The notes beneath the pieces are model-generated. The model saw nothing but the letters and a program-made list of their open reading frames with translations. It did not search any database and was not told the origin of the DNA. DNA of 64,000 bases from the NCBI GenBank assembly GCA_031308135.1, contig JAHLJT010008446.1, positions 165,032,006 to 165,096,005 on the forward strand. Direction: 5' to 3'. Positions within the stretch are counted from its first letter, which is position 1; every line of letters starts with the position of its first letter. Position numbers and translations under genes: made by a program. Origin of the DNA: Acheta domesticus (Eukaryota; Arthropoda; Insecta; Orthoptera; Gryllidae). Positions 23,575 to 34,731 of this stretch are shown in pieces.

Positions 23575-23815
23575 TTGCGTTACTTTTAATGTAAACGTAC
23601 ATGAAAGTTATTATCATGTACGCACATTTAATTTAATGAAAAAGTACAGTGACTTTAAAGTATTGTACGTTAAAAGTACATTAAAATTAATGTAGGTGTA
23701 CATTAAGAGTAATGTAGGTGTACATTAAATTTAATATACGTGTACAATTAAATTTAATATACACATGTACATCGAATTTACTGTCTGTGTACATTACATG
23801 TATATGAATTTCAAA
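23575..23815. repeat. Degenerate tandem repeat of GTACATTAAATTTAAT
   Basis: About ten imperfect repeats of a roughly 20-26-bp unit (GTACATTAAAATTAATGTAG, GTACATTAAGAGTAATGTAG, GTACATTAAATTTAATATAC). Each unit is itself nearly palindromic (ATTAAATTTAAT). Confidence 0.75.
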
Positions 23816-23840
23816 ACCTAAATGTGTTCAAAGAATTGTC

Positions 23841-23918
23841 ATCCTAACCGGAATCCGAACCCGGGACTACTGGTTTACGCCCAGTTGCTCTTACCACTAA
23901 GGTAACGAGTCAACCAAT
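23841..23918 (-). tRNA. tRNA-like sequence, GTA (Tyr-type) anticodon loop, probably a pseudo-tRNA or SINE head
   Basis: On the minus strand there is a D arm TTACC-TTAGT-GGTAA, then an anticodon arm ACTGG-GCGTAAA-CCAGT with a perfect 5-bp stem and 7-base loop reading GTA at the anticodon position. A T arm CCGGG-TTCGGAT-TCCGG follows. The acceptor stem pairs poorly and loop position 33 is C instead of T, so it is unlikely to be functional. A perfect 14-bp inverted repeat flanks it (TGTTCAAAGAATTG). Confidence 0.45.
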
Positions 23919-24002
23919 TCTTTGAACAGGTTCTTAGGCTTTATGAATTGCCTGTTATGATATTGTGGCATCGCGAAAAGTAAATACATAGACATAAAAG
24001 TA

Positions 24003-25215
24003 AATATCATGACGAGCGTAAATAGACGAATCCAATAATATACATATTGTCATATGTTAGATAAGCATTTTTTGAGTAATTCTGATTTTTTGCGAGTAGG
24101 GTTTAACGTACATTTTCAATGTAAACAGTCCGCCCCACAAAGTACGCAGCGCTCCAACAGCAAACGCGCGCTCGGGGAAGGGAAGGGACTTTAGTACTTG
24201 AAGGTACGAAATATATTCCAAATATTCACAAAACGTTTTGAAGTTTTTTTCCTGAGCTCTGCTTTCCTCCTGCCCCATATTCAAATTTTTTGTATTACTT
24301 ATGGATTGAAAATACGGATGTCATAAGTAGTATGTATTGAAATAAGATTGTTTCTATCTCTAAGTTATTATTATATACCTCTTAACATTGAAATTGTATC
24401 AAAATATGCAATACATTTTGTTCAGTCTTTATTATTATTCTTAATATGCTTTGTTTCAAGATCCCATTAATATCTTGTGATATAAAACCCCATTAAATGG
24501 AGCTGAAGTAAGGAACAATTTTATTACAATACATACTTATGACAAATCCTTATTTTCCATCATTCAATTCCTTGAATCAAAGGAAGACAAAATCTGAAAA
24601 TGCGGAAGTATGGGAACGTGTAACAGTTTTGTGAATATTTGCAATATTTTTCGTATCTTTTATTATATAGGAGCGAATATTTTGTCAACAAAACTTAAAA
24701 AAAAACGCTCTTTTTTCTGTATTCAAAATTTGACCAGAATATGGCTTAGGATAGAGATAACAGAATTCACTTCTCCCCGTGGCTCGTCACATAGAGATTT
24801 TAACTGTTTTTTGACGTAAATAAATAAATAAATAAATAAATCTTCCAACACTAAGATCCCTTCCCTTCCCCGGGCGCGCGTTTGCTGGTGGAGCGCTGCG
24901 TTACCTTATTTGGTGGACAATTCAAAATATCTGTTAAACCCTAGTCGGAAAAAATCAAAATTACTCAAAAACATGCTTATCTAACATATGGCCATATGTA
25001 CATTACTGGATTCATCTTTTTAATCTTATCATGACAGTGACAAATATGTATAGTTCCATTTGAAAAAACAAAGTTACCATAAATATCTCGTAAAATACAA
25101 GTGATAAAATAAAAATGAATACAGTTATCAATTAGCCCCATTCCCTCATGCACTTCCGTGAAAACTGCATTCCGTGAAAACTGCAAACTAAGTTACAGGG
25201 AGGGTGCTAAGTTAA
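24003..25215. mobile_element. Long-TIR foldback element, copy 3 (truncated, interrupted)
   Basis: Begins inside the left arm (CATGACGAGCGTAAA, ATTGTCATATGTTAGATAAGC) and runs to a damaged right end (GTTACAGGGAGGGTGCTAA). It matches copies at 7347-8618 and 49270-50543 over most of its length. A LINE 3' end is inserted at about 24657-24845. Confidence 0.7.
24657..24845 (+). mobile_element. 5'-truncated LINE 3' end nested in copy 3
   Basis: Ends TTTTAACTGTTTTTTGACG followed by an AAATAAATAAAT tail, the same 3' end as the LINE at 11085-12727. The surrounding foldback element is split exactly here, so this insertion is younger than the foldback copy. Confidence 0.7.
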
Positions 25216-26160
25216 AGAGGATGCAAAATTTATTTTAGTGATTTCCTAGTAGATTACCAAATATTACAACATCTATTTTGAGATATTAAAGTTCACATGA
25301 ATTCTTCAATGGTTCATAGCAAATGCAATTTCTATAACACTTAACTATTTGTTAATAGCTCTATTTGAGTTTTGACTTTACTATTATCCAGAATGTTATC
25401 TGTAAATGCTTTTTGAAAGTACAAGTTTTATAACACTTTTAATTATTTACAAATAACTAACTGATGTCTCACTTGGATTGAATTCACCATTATTATCCAG
25501 AATATTAAAGCTAGAAACTACACGTGCCGCTTATGTAACATATTGCATGCAGGGTTTGGGTGAACACAACACTTAACAACACTTTATATAAGTCACAAAT
25601 GCACACGTAACTGTATTCATGCTCACAATACAATACTGACTGACTGGTCATGCCTCGTGTTACAGAGGTGTGCTAATCGATACATCGATACTCGGTTATC
25701 GTTACATCTTATTAATGTGATAAAAATTTCGCAATCAGTGTATTCTCTCCTGAGAAAAATATACAACTACACATATCGTCCACCAATGGTACAAAATTAC
25801 GATGAAACTGCCAATGGGAATACTGACCCAATCATTGAACAAGAAGTTTAATGGCACAAAAAAATATGGCTGAAGTCTAGTGTATGGTACAACTTGAAGT
25901 CGTTCAAACCGGCCCTTCGCGCCGCTCCAGCGAGGGGGAAAGCTACGGTGGACGGGACGAGGGGTGTTTGGGGGATTATGAGGGGAACCTTTCGGTGGGG
26001 AGCAATACGCAAAACGTACTACATATTTATAAAAAGCAAAGTGTGGGCGATTTAAATAAATTATAATAAATACACTACTGAAATAATGTTAATGGTTCGT
26101 AATTTGTCACGGACGTGACGTCATAAGTTAGAGGAGGCAATTTTTTGTCGGCGTTTCATT
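25216..26160. other. Unassigned stretch
   Basis: AT-rich to about 25870, then a GC-richer patch (25880-26010) without a recognisable domain. The short frames at 25657-25851 and 25884-26066 match nothing I know. Confidence 0.3.
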
Positions 26161-26179
26161 CCGAAATTCTGGTTTGAAC

Positions 26180-26600
26180 CTGGTGGGTGTGCAACTGATT
26201 TCCTGTTGAAGTGGTTAGCTGCGTTGCTGTCGTACAGTTACGTTCTTGAGTTCTTCAAATTCTTTGTGATTTGTGTTTTTTGAGTGTCGAGTGTTGTGCT
26301 ACGATGGTGAGAATGAATGTGGCTTTTTTACGCGTTGTGCCGAAGGAGTGGTTTGGCTGCAACTGAATGGGCGCAAGAATGTGGTTTGATTGCTGCAGGA
26401 TTTTCGTGTTCACTGCGTAAGTGTCCGATGAGGTTAGCCAAGCGAAAGGAATTGTGATGGTTTCGATTGGAAGCGCAGCAAGAAAGAGGCCATTCCTCAT
26501 GTGCGAAGTGTTCATTACGGTAGGGTCATGATTCGCGAGAAGCAGGTTGAGTATGATTTAGGAATGAGATTTTGTCGTTCCTGGAGGGCGCCTGCCCTAA
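26180..26600 (+). pseudogene. Possible transposase N-terminus (Merlin/ISXO2-like zinc-ribbon region), frame-shifted
   Basis: Across three frames one can read pieces in family order: EWAQECGLIAAGF with a CPMRLAKRKE segment, then DGFDWKRSKKEAIPHVRSVH, then a shifted FARSRLSM. IS1016/ISXO2-type (Merlin) transposases begin with such a 'W..HGLI..C P.CG..M.L' ribbon, a 'DG..WRC' strand and a 'S.R.GSWF..S.L' motif. Most zinc ligands and the DDE core are absent. The assignment is from motif memory and is tentative. Confidence 0.35.
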
Positions 26601-27760
26601 AAACTGCCTTTCAGTAAGTTTTATTCATTTGTATCAGAGCGCGTCGCGTAATTTGAGGGAGGGCTTAAGGAGACTCACCTCCTCCTCTTCTGTCCCCTCC
26701 CTCCGCCTTCCCAACCTCTCCTCCTCCCCTCCCCCTCCCCACCTCTCCTCCTCCCCTCCCCCTCCCCTTTCCACTTTCTCCCCCTCCCCTCCCCTTCCGC
26801 CGCATCGCTTCTCTAAGGGTGTACAGCACACACTACTTTAACCAAAACTAGTCTCCAACTGTGAACTACTACAGTAACTAGTATCTTATAGTCAATTGTT
26901 TCAATGTTCTCCGCCCTCCATTTCAGATATAAGTAACCACTGTAGTTACCATGGAATCATTTCATCTAATGCCACAGTAAAACGCATCTACATTTCGCAA
27001 TCAATAGTTTCGTTCCTTGTTACCACAGGCCACTTGTGAAAGCAAGGTATTCTAGTTTTCGTAATGATACGAAAAACTAGGAGAGAAAAATTAGACCTCA
27101 TACCGACCTTAGTTCACAAGATCTAACCTCGACGCAAACAGCAGGAAGCTTGCAGCGGCAGGGCGACGACTAGGCCCTCCAATTTGTATACGCGTTAGCG
27201 CCTCCCAAATTCTCGTAACGGCAATTTTAGCAAAGACATCGGCACCAACCATGCCTCTTCAGCAATTGTAACCACCTCTATCGTCGCCTCGTAACTTAAT
27301 TCCAACTTCACCTTCTCGCAGCTACCAAAAGACTACTCTCGTTCACCGGTCCGCTACCGCCCCTCCACGCACGTCACAGAAGCCGGTAGGGTTAATACCC
27401 CTCTCGCTCGCCTCTCCAACCACTGATAAGCCTGGCGCTGGTATCGCAACGCCACGGCAGTAGCGGCGGCGCGTTACTCGCGCACCGCGAAATTCGCGAA
27501 CAGACAGGGAATAAACATCCAATCATCTTAGATCGAGTATTCGGTTCCCCGACTCTTCTTGATATACGGATCCGATATATGCACGGGGCATTAGTATATA
27601 TACAAACACACCCGGTCTTTAGTCTAACTCGCAACCCATATCTCAGAGCACAACCTCTTGTTTTGACAATTTGGCAACGCGTGAAATACCTTTGGCTTCC
27701 CTTTCACTTTAACGACCCAACCCCCGTCGCAGATTTCGGGGTAGGAGAACAGGGCTATTT
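26600..27760. other. CT-rich tract and possible LTR-like leader of the downstream Gypsy relic
   Basis: 26677-26812 is an extreme polypyrimidine tract (CCTCC/CTCCCC units). 27585-27605 has TATATATAC, and 27661-27668 ends TTTTGACA, followed three bases later by TGGCAACGCG, which looks like an LTR end plus primer site for the retrotransposon that follows. The outer LTR edge is not visible and no 3' LTR match was found. Confidence 0.35.
26677..26812 (+). repeat. Polypyrimidine (CCTCCCCT)n tract
   Basis: Nearly pure C/T on the plus strand for about 135 bp. It is a purine mirror on the other strand and a potential H-DNA former. Confidence 0.85.
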
Positions 27761-27869
27761 TAGTTGAAAGAAAGAGGAAGCACTTATTCTGTGCTTGGGC
27801 AGTCATTCATTACACGTTTCATTCATAATCGTAGGAACTCACGTTTAGGAAAGAAGCATCGCGTTGGAA

Positions 27870-28500
27870 GAAATGGATGCGATTATTCGAGTTTTTCATG
27901 GCAACAAAAAACTAACCCCACCACATGTGCAGAAGCAGGCACGTTTTTATATTTGGTAGGACCCGAAGTGCATGATGTTTTTTATACATTGAATGTTGTC
28001 GTACGAGAAGAAGGAAATGTACATGATTTAACGAAAACAGCACTGGAAATCATTTGCCCCGCAAAATGATAAATGTACCCGTACGAGAGACATGTTTTTT
28101 CGTTGTTTATGTCAGCAGGTAATGGAATCTATTGATAATTACATGATTCGATTACAACAAGAAGAAGAAATTGTGATTTCGGTGGCAGAAAAGTCGAAAT
28201 GGTTCCAGATCGACTAGTTGAAAAGTGTTGTTCAGACGAATTACAACTTCAATTGTTGAAAGAAGGGACAACATTAACATTTGCAAGGGTGACGGAAATA
28301 ACAGGATTGTGGGAAATGTCAAGCAAACAAGCAAAAGTTATGACATTAAACGAAGTTAAAAAAAACAAATTAATCGTGTTAATTTCAAGGATAAACAGCA
28401 ACAAGGGAAACATGACAATAAGAGTGTACACGGAGACTCGAAAAATAAATGCTATCGCTGTAACCGTACAGGACATTTTGCTAGAGACAAGAATTGCCCT
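27870..28500 (+). pseudogene. gag: Gag relic with CCHC zinc knuckle
   Basis: Gag-like FLYLVGPEVHDVFYTL near 27942-27990, then MESIDNYMIRLQ near 28122, then DRLVEKCCSDELQLQLL near 28208. The knuckle CYRCNRTGHFARDKNC at 28451-28498 has correct CX2CX4HX4-5C geometry. Several frameshifts separate the pieces. Gag packages the element RNA; this copy cannot make an intact product. Confidence 0.8.
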
Positions 28501-28811
28501 GGTCAATCAAGTATTTGTCAAAAGTATGGAAAAAAAGACACTTTAAAACTGTTTGTAAGACGAACGTAAGAAACGAGGCTGGAAAAGGAAGCAGAGACGT
28601 GGGACAAATGGGAGAGGATAGTGACGAAGAGTCAACAAGCAGCGAGTATATATTTAGTCTGCGTGAAAGAATTCAGGCTTCGAGGATAACCAACAATGAT
28701 GAGAAAATTGATGTTATCCTCGGTGTACTAAAATGTAATACGATTGTCGACTCTGGTGCAAAATACAACATTATTAGCAAAGAATGTTGGGAACAGCTTA
28801 AAAGGAATTGA
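28494..28811 (+). pseudogene. Retropepsin relic
   Basis: Open frame of 105 codons. After an acidic linker (GEDSDEESTSS) it reads VILGVLKCNTIVDSGAKYN, with the retropepsin DSG triplet near 28749-28757 followed by IISKECWEQL. A stop at 28809 and a frame change separate it from the downstream pol segment. Confidence 0.75.
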
Positions 28812-28936
28812 AGTGTGTGTACCTCGTATCACACGAAAAAGATTTTGTATGCTTATGAAAGCGAAGTACTATTAAAGATTTTGATTGCTTTTACAGCTAA
28901 AATCCGACTAACAGAGGAGCTGAGCTAGAAGCTGAA

Positions 28937-29485
28937 ATGTTCTTCATGAATAGAATAGGTGAAGCATTTTTGGGAAAGAAGGCAGCGACAGAGTTGGGAG
29001 TGATCTACAAACGAGCAGTAAAAACTCTTCGGGAAAGGGACTTCATCGGGGAATTCAGTGATATTTGTGAGAGAGTGGGTATACTGAAGGACTTTCATCT
29101 GAAGATTCCGATTGACAACTCAGTTACTCCAATCGATCAGTCAGTTCGAAGACAACCGTACAATCTGAAAGAAGAGTAGCGTAAGTTAATTACCCGATTG
29201 ATTGAAGAAGATATCGTGGAGAAAGAAGAGGCTTCAGTTCCCAAGTATTGTTCAACGGAGGAACTCGAAGATGTCACAAGACAGGATTCAAAATTGCAGC
29301 AGTTACGAAAATGTATAGAGTCAGAGACCTGGATTTCGGAAATGTGGAAGTACAAGCTCATAAAAGAGGAGTTAAGTACAGTTGGAGGACTTCTTATAAG
29401 AGGTACACGAATCATCATACCGAAAGCCCTGCAAGAGAAAATATTGCGAATAGCACATGAAGGACATTGGGTATTGTCGGGATGA
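28937..29485 (+). pseudogene. pol: Pol segment: protease-RT linker joined to the pre-integrase region
   Basis: 28937-29179 reads GKKAATELGVIYK and ends QSVRRQPYNL, the segment that normally leads into RT. After a stop at 29177, EEDIVEK (29206) is the start of RT in this clade. The frame then jumps directly to EELEDVTRQDSKLQQLRK and GGLLIRGTRIIIPKALQ, which normally precede the integrase zinc domain. The RT fingers, palm (no YXDD) and RNase H are therefore deleted, roughly several hundred codons. Confidence 0.75.
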
Positions 29486-30530
29486 AGCAACGACTTCGGA
29501 CAAACGTTTGGTGAAAAACAATGGACAAACATGCTAAAAAGTCGGTGAAAACTTGCCATGGGTGTCAGATATCACCTCGCTTCCAGATTCTTCAGTACCA
29601 ATGACAAGAACTCATCTGCCAGAAAAACTGTGGCTACGAATTTCCATTGATTACCAAGGACCGTTGCCGTCAGGACATTATTAGTTGTCGTGGACAATTA
29701 CAGTCGTCATTACGTGGTGGAAATTGCATGGACAACGGCAACACAGGATCTTATACATAGACTGCAGGTGATCTTCGCAAGGTTTGGAATCCCTGAAGTT
29801 CTAATTAGTGACAACGCTGCAACAGTAAAAAAACGAGGGGTTCATCACGTTTCTCCGAGAATATGGAGCAGAACATCGATTCACGACAACGTTTTGGCCA
29901 CAAGCAAAGGGAGAACTCGAGAGAAAACAAATCCATCTTGAAGAGGCTTCGCATTGCTCAAGATGAAGGTTTACCTTGGAAAGTCGAATTATATTCTTAC
30001 CTACTAGCTTATCGTGAAACACCACATTCGACTACCGGAATCGCACCTGCAGAACTCGTTTGGCCGAAAAATACATTCAAAACTTCCTGAAATCAACAAC
30101 CTGAAGGAAGGAACACCATGATGAAGAAATGCGTGACCGCGACAGAGAGAAAAAAGAAGGGAAGAGAAATGCAGATACTCGTCGGAACTAAAGACCGTGT
30201 AAAATCAATCAAGGCGACCTGGTGTTGGTAACTCAAAGGAAGCAAAATAAACTTTCAGCGCCTTTCAAACCCGAGCCGATGAAAGAAGAAAAGATTCGAC
30301 TGTGTTTTGAGACACCAGATGGTAATCGGTATGAACGCAACACGGCATTCCTTAAAAAAATTGCAGGAAGAGATCCAGGACCTCAACAGGCAGATGCAGC
30401 CGCAATGGAGCAGCTTCCAATTACTGACACACCAGTCACGGAGGCTCAAGATTGCGGTGAGCAGTTAACACCAGTGAAGATTCCAGGTGGAAGTTCTACC
30501 GCACGCGATGATGGACGGAGTTCGAGTTAA
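29484..30530 (+). pseudogene. int: Integrase relic
   Basis: The zinc-binding part (H near 29459, CHGCQ near 29556) is followed by the catalytic core: VDNYSRHYVVEI at 29689-29725, FGIPEVLISDNA with the second Asp near 29806, and later RIAQDEGLPWKVELYSYLLAYRET from about 29948. The third acidic residue region is scrambled by frameshifts. The C-terminal part at 30222-30530 (VTQRKQNKLSAPFKPEP, NRYERNTAFLKKI) is the SH3-like tail plus an extra Pro/Thr-rich end. Integrase would insert the cDNA into nuclear DNA; here it is inactive. Confidence 0.8.
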
Positions 30531-30535
30531 GAAGA

Positions 30536-31296
30536 AACCAATCTGGATGAAAGATTTTGTTTGTAATTAGTTACATTTTCAAATTTAATGCCAGGAATTA
30601 GGATTTCTTCAAATAGTTATTTGTCATGTAAATATATAGAGTTTAGTTTATTTTTGCATCATCAAGAATTGTTATTTTCTTTGAAAAGATAATTATTGCA
30701 AGACTGACAAGGGAATGCTTAACTTTGTCATGTCGAAACCCTACCTCATTCTTTTTTTTCTACTAAAAGTTAGTGTCATAACAAGGCTGAATGCAAGATT
30801 TTAACTGCCATCCAGGAAGCATTAAAAATAATAAACTTCCTTCTTTTTGGCCATGTTTTTCCTTTCCAAATTGGTGCATATACATCCCTGGTACACGATA
30901 CGTCTCAAGGTCGGCCGCGCGTCAGTCTGTATCGCAGCGCCTCACCCCAGCCGCCACGTGAATCGCTCCGAGGGCAAGAAACAAATGCTTTCGTCGCCTC
31001 AGACCGAATGTTTGCAAATTCTTTCAGTGGTGGCATGCGAGTGAGCATGACAATAATGTTCTCATCACATTTATTTCAAAATTAAAACGTCATTCATTAT
31101 ACGTTCTACAAAAATGTGAATGAATAATGCAGTGATTGAAACACATTTTTCTTGCAACACGAACATTCAATAAAAAAAAGATGAGTCGCATAAATCAATT
31201 TCACATGATGGTTCTGTGACATAGCAGCCATATTGTGCAGATGTCACAAACGATGCAGGTCTTTCATCATCATACTGAGGGGCGTACCATGCATAT
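30536..31296. other. Post-integrase AT-rich stretch
   Basis: Directly follows the integrase end and may contain a decayed 3' LTR, but no copy of the leader at 27.6 kb is recognised. 30890-31045 is GC-richer with a short frame and no known domain. Confidence 0.35.
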
Positions 31297-31304
31297 CTAA
31301 TGAG

Positions 31305-33661
31305 TAGGGAGCGGATTTTCATGTAATAAAAAAATGAAAATATGTACATATATATGTATTTATTTGTAAAAAATATGTAATCAAAAACAGAAAATATGTA
31401 AAAAACAAAAATTATAATATTTCATTTATTTACATTATTAAATAATTAGAGAGTACAATTACTTGAAATTATTAAGTGAAACTTTAAATTCTGAAAGGAA
31501 AATTGACGCCGATCAGGCCTTAAAATAGATTTGTAGAGGCTGAATGACCGTTCCACATCAACCGAGGTAATAGGAGCATTGCTGAAAAGAGTTATTTCTC
31601 TGGGGCTCAACTCAACCTCTAACGTTCCGGTATTGTCGTTTCCAGAATGGATGTCCGAAATGATTTGCAATTCCTTCCAACCAGGATTTTTCTCCAAAAT
31701 TACCATGAATTTGTTTCTTCATTTCCTTTCCTTTTTCTCCTGGTGCTTTTTGAAGCTTTTGGAACGTATCATTAACAATAGAAACGCTTTCGGCTAACGA
31801 CATGTTCCGAGTCTCCAATTTTGTAATTGCATGAGCCAAAAAAACTGCATTTAATGATATGTAGGCCAGGTCGTTCTTCAAGCTGGGATTAACAATCAGA
31901 GATTTGGCTTTTTCTACTGCCGCAGTCGAATCAGAATCAAGTTTTAAAATAATATCTTTTATTTTACCGAAATTATTCGTAGTAGTATTGCCGCTGCTTC
32001 TAACCAAGTACCCCATCTCGTAATTACTGGTTGGGGGTGGCAAACACAGATCTGGATAACACTCCTTAAAAATTTTCACGCGGCTTGGAGCTTTCAAAAA
32101 AACTTTTTTTACGGACGATATCAATGCATCCACATTAGGAAATTGATTTCTCACAGTTTCCGCAACTCTATGAAGTGCATGAGCCAGGCAGGTTAAATGA
32201 ATCATTTTTGGATAAAAACCTGCAGTGCCTTTCCCGCCTTCACCATGTATGGAGCAGCATCAGATAAAAATAACAAAAACGTTTTCGTTTAGTACACCAC
32301 TTGGCCACAGCAGACTCATTGAATCGTTGAAAAATCTTGCTATAGATGCCATGGTTACATTTTCCAATACTTCACAGTTCAAGAGATAAGGCACCGAAGG
32401 GGATAGGGAAGAAAGTTTACCAACAATTACATTGGCAATATATCTGCCTTCTACATCAGTGGTTTCATCGATTGATACCCAAATGTTGCTGTTCTTTAAA
32501 TTATCTCGAATTTTATCAAGAGTTTCCACATAAATTTCTTGTAAATAGTTTTTTCTCAACGTGCTTTCATCTGGTATTTTTTTCTCGGTATACTTTTCCA
32601 GAAACATTTTGAAATCTGAATTGTTTATTTTATGAAGAGGAATATCAGCTCTAACTAAAGCTCGGCACAAGTCTGTATTAAAACCTGACTTACCACTTGA
32701 TGTAGAAGCAGTTGAAGGTTGTGATGAAGGTTTGTTGAAGCTTTGATTTTCTCTCCTTGTTTTCTTTATGCTTCGCTGTGGCAATGTGTTGCGTCACTAA
32801 AAAGCGTTGAGAAAGTCGAAATCTGCTTATCGCAACAAGAACAAAATAAAATGTTCGAATCAGTTTTAAATGTTTCATTTGGAAATTCGCGGAGATATCT
32901 GGCCACCAAGTCTTTTCCCTTTGTCGCTGCTTTCGGCATTTTGCACACTGTTTTTCTTTCACACTAATTCGTTCTTTCTCACTATTATGAAAATCTTTTA
33001 ACACACTTTTAACACACCGTCTTGCAGGGCAGGCAAGTAACCACGAACTGAAGCAGGATGAAAAAAAATGTATGCTGAGCTGACAACTGCCCTCTCTTCC
33101 TCTCTAATCTAACATTAATTGGTATCAGGGAAATATGACACGGGAGCGAACGTTTCTTTCTTCATGCTATCAGTGAAACTGAGACGCAAGTATACGACGC
33201 GTCGTAGAGAAGGTACGGCGGGAAGACTCTTCTCAATTCACTGATACCCCACTTCCGTCGCATGTTTCTCGCACATCGCAACATGCAAGAGACCTTCTAC
33301 GAAAGTGGCAGGTCAATTTGCTCTCTTCTAGGAACAGTAGTTTATCTCTCCATTGAAAGCACACACCGAAGTTGCATTCGAATTCGATTCAAGAAACAGC
33401 TCAGTGGTTCGCATTTTGTAACATCCCAAGCTAGTCTTCAAGATGTTCTTTCTCCACACAAAAATATTACAAATATTTAAAAAATATGGAGTAACAGATA
33501 AAATATGTAAAAATATGTAGTTATACCGAAATATGTAAAAATATGTAAAATAAAATATGTCTTATTCGTCTCAGAATGTCTTGAAACAAATAGTTCCAGT
33601 TGAAAAATTAAGTTATCTAGTCTCCAAAAATATATGTAAATACATACGAATCCGCTCCCTA
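31305..33661 (-). mobile_element. hAT transposon, full length, transposase broken
   Basis: TAGGGAGCGGATT at 31305 and AATCCGCTCCCTA ending at 33661 are perfect terminal inverted repeats. They are flanked by identical octamers CTAATGAG (31297-31304 and 33662-33669), the 8-bp target duplication characteristic of hAT. Subterminal ATATGTAA/ATATGTAG motifs cluster at both ends, likely transposase-binding sites. The transposase lies on the minus strand. The whole copy is 2357 bp. Confidence 0.92.
31446..32960 (-). pseudogene. hAT transposase (CGGBP1-like, DUF659 type), frame-shifted
   Basis: Minus strand, N to C: an N-terminal BED-like zinc-finger segment (CSCCDKQIS near 32845, then TQHIATAKHKEN in another frame); a Ser/Thr linker; FNTDLCRALVRADIPLHKI; a DUF659-like catalytic part with IWVSIDETTDVEG (near 32480-32450); LTCLAHALHRVAE (near 32195); then the C-terminal SVDVERSFSLYKSILR (near 31560) typical of hAT dimerisation regions. 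At least four frame changes (near 32815, 32765, 32260, 32205 and 31700) make it inactive. The family resembles CGG-repeat-binding-protein-like hAT transposases of insects. Confidence 0.85.
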
Positions 33662-33669
33662 CTAATGAG

Positions 33670-34731
33670 GTTCCTAAATCTTGGGGATGAAAATGGGTAA
33701 TGGATAAATTATTGTAATACATAAAAATCAGCTCGCCGCGAAACGATTATTGTCTCTCTAATTTTGCGATAGTTTTCCGTTGTCGGAAGTTAGCAACTTA
33801 CACTGCGGCCGTTCCTGAGAAGTCTCCCAATGGCTTCTGAATTTGGATATTTCGCGCTGTACTATCGATCGTATTTCAGTCATCCGCAATGGTGAGAGGG
33901 ACCCGACCCCCGACTCTCGGACCATGGGGGCTAGCCGAGGCGCGGCGCGGCGCGGCGCGGAGGCCGTTGCTTCACACGGCGCTGACGCATCCACGCAAAG
34001 GGTTGTCCAGTATTGTGACTGGTGTGTCAAAACGAAATATCATTTTCCATATTTAAAAAAAAATGCTTCCAGACAACTTTGGCAGCTAAAACTGTACGAA
34101 CAGCCTTTGTATAATATTTACTTCAAGTGAAAAAAATGTCAAGTGCGCTTTCCACATGACAACGTTTACCATACCCTTGTGAGTAAAGAAGAGACTGTAG
34201 TGTACGCCCAACCTAAGTTGGCGTACCTGAATATGTTATGTAAGTGTTTGAAAGAGATCGTAATAAATGGATAGCTGCAGCCGGGTATGTACCGAACTGT
34301 GATTAATTCGTAATTATCTGTCCCTAATTATGTGTTTCATGACGTTCCGTGCTAACTGACTTAGTGACAGAGTATTCTACAGTCATTGAAAAACAATTAG
34401 GCAATGAAAAATAATTTTCTACAATTGGAACAAGAATTAGCATTGAACTCGTAATCCAAGACGGCATAAAAATGACACTTTGAATTCATAAATATGGCGG
34501 AAAGTTTGAGACGCTACATCGGTATGGCATACAACTCCTTCACACTTTGGCTATCTAACGAACAATATGCAACAAGAATTAGCATTGTACTCATTCCCTA
34601 AAGCGTAGTTTTTTTCGACAGATTCAAAAAATTGTCCAGCGCAACGCCGACCCCTATAGGCCGCCATATTTGCCTTTCCCTGTTCCTCATAACACTGGCT
34701 AACTTCTCAAAACGTTTTAGCTTTCAACTTA
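33670..34731. other. Unassigned stretch with a GC-rich patch
   Basis: 33890-33970 is GC-rich with a GCGCG pentamer-type run (33938-33961). The overlapping frames on both strands (33758-34030 minus, 33843-34130 plus) show no domain. The remainder is AT-rich. Confidence 0.3.

Larger units (their letters stand above)
27800..30535 (+). mobile_element. Ty3/Gypsy retrotransposon relic lacking RT/RNase H
   Basis: Gag, CCHC knuckle, protease, RT leader, integrase zinc-binding, integrase core and integrase C-terminus follow in Ty3/Gypsy order on the plus strand, in changing frames. The RT and RNase H core is missing between about 29215 and 29235. The copy is dead. Confidence 0.85.

Noticed and set aside
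26572..26841. Pro/Ser-rich plus ORF and Gly/Glu-rich minus ORF
   Set aside because: Both are translations of the polypyrimidine tract.
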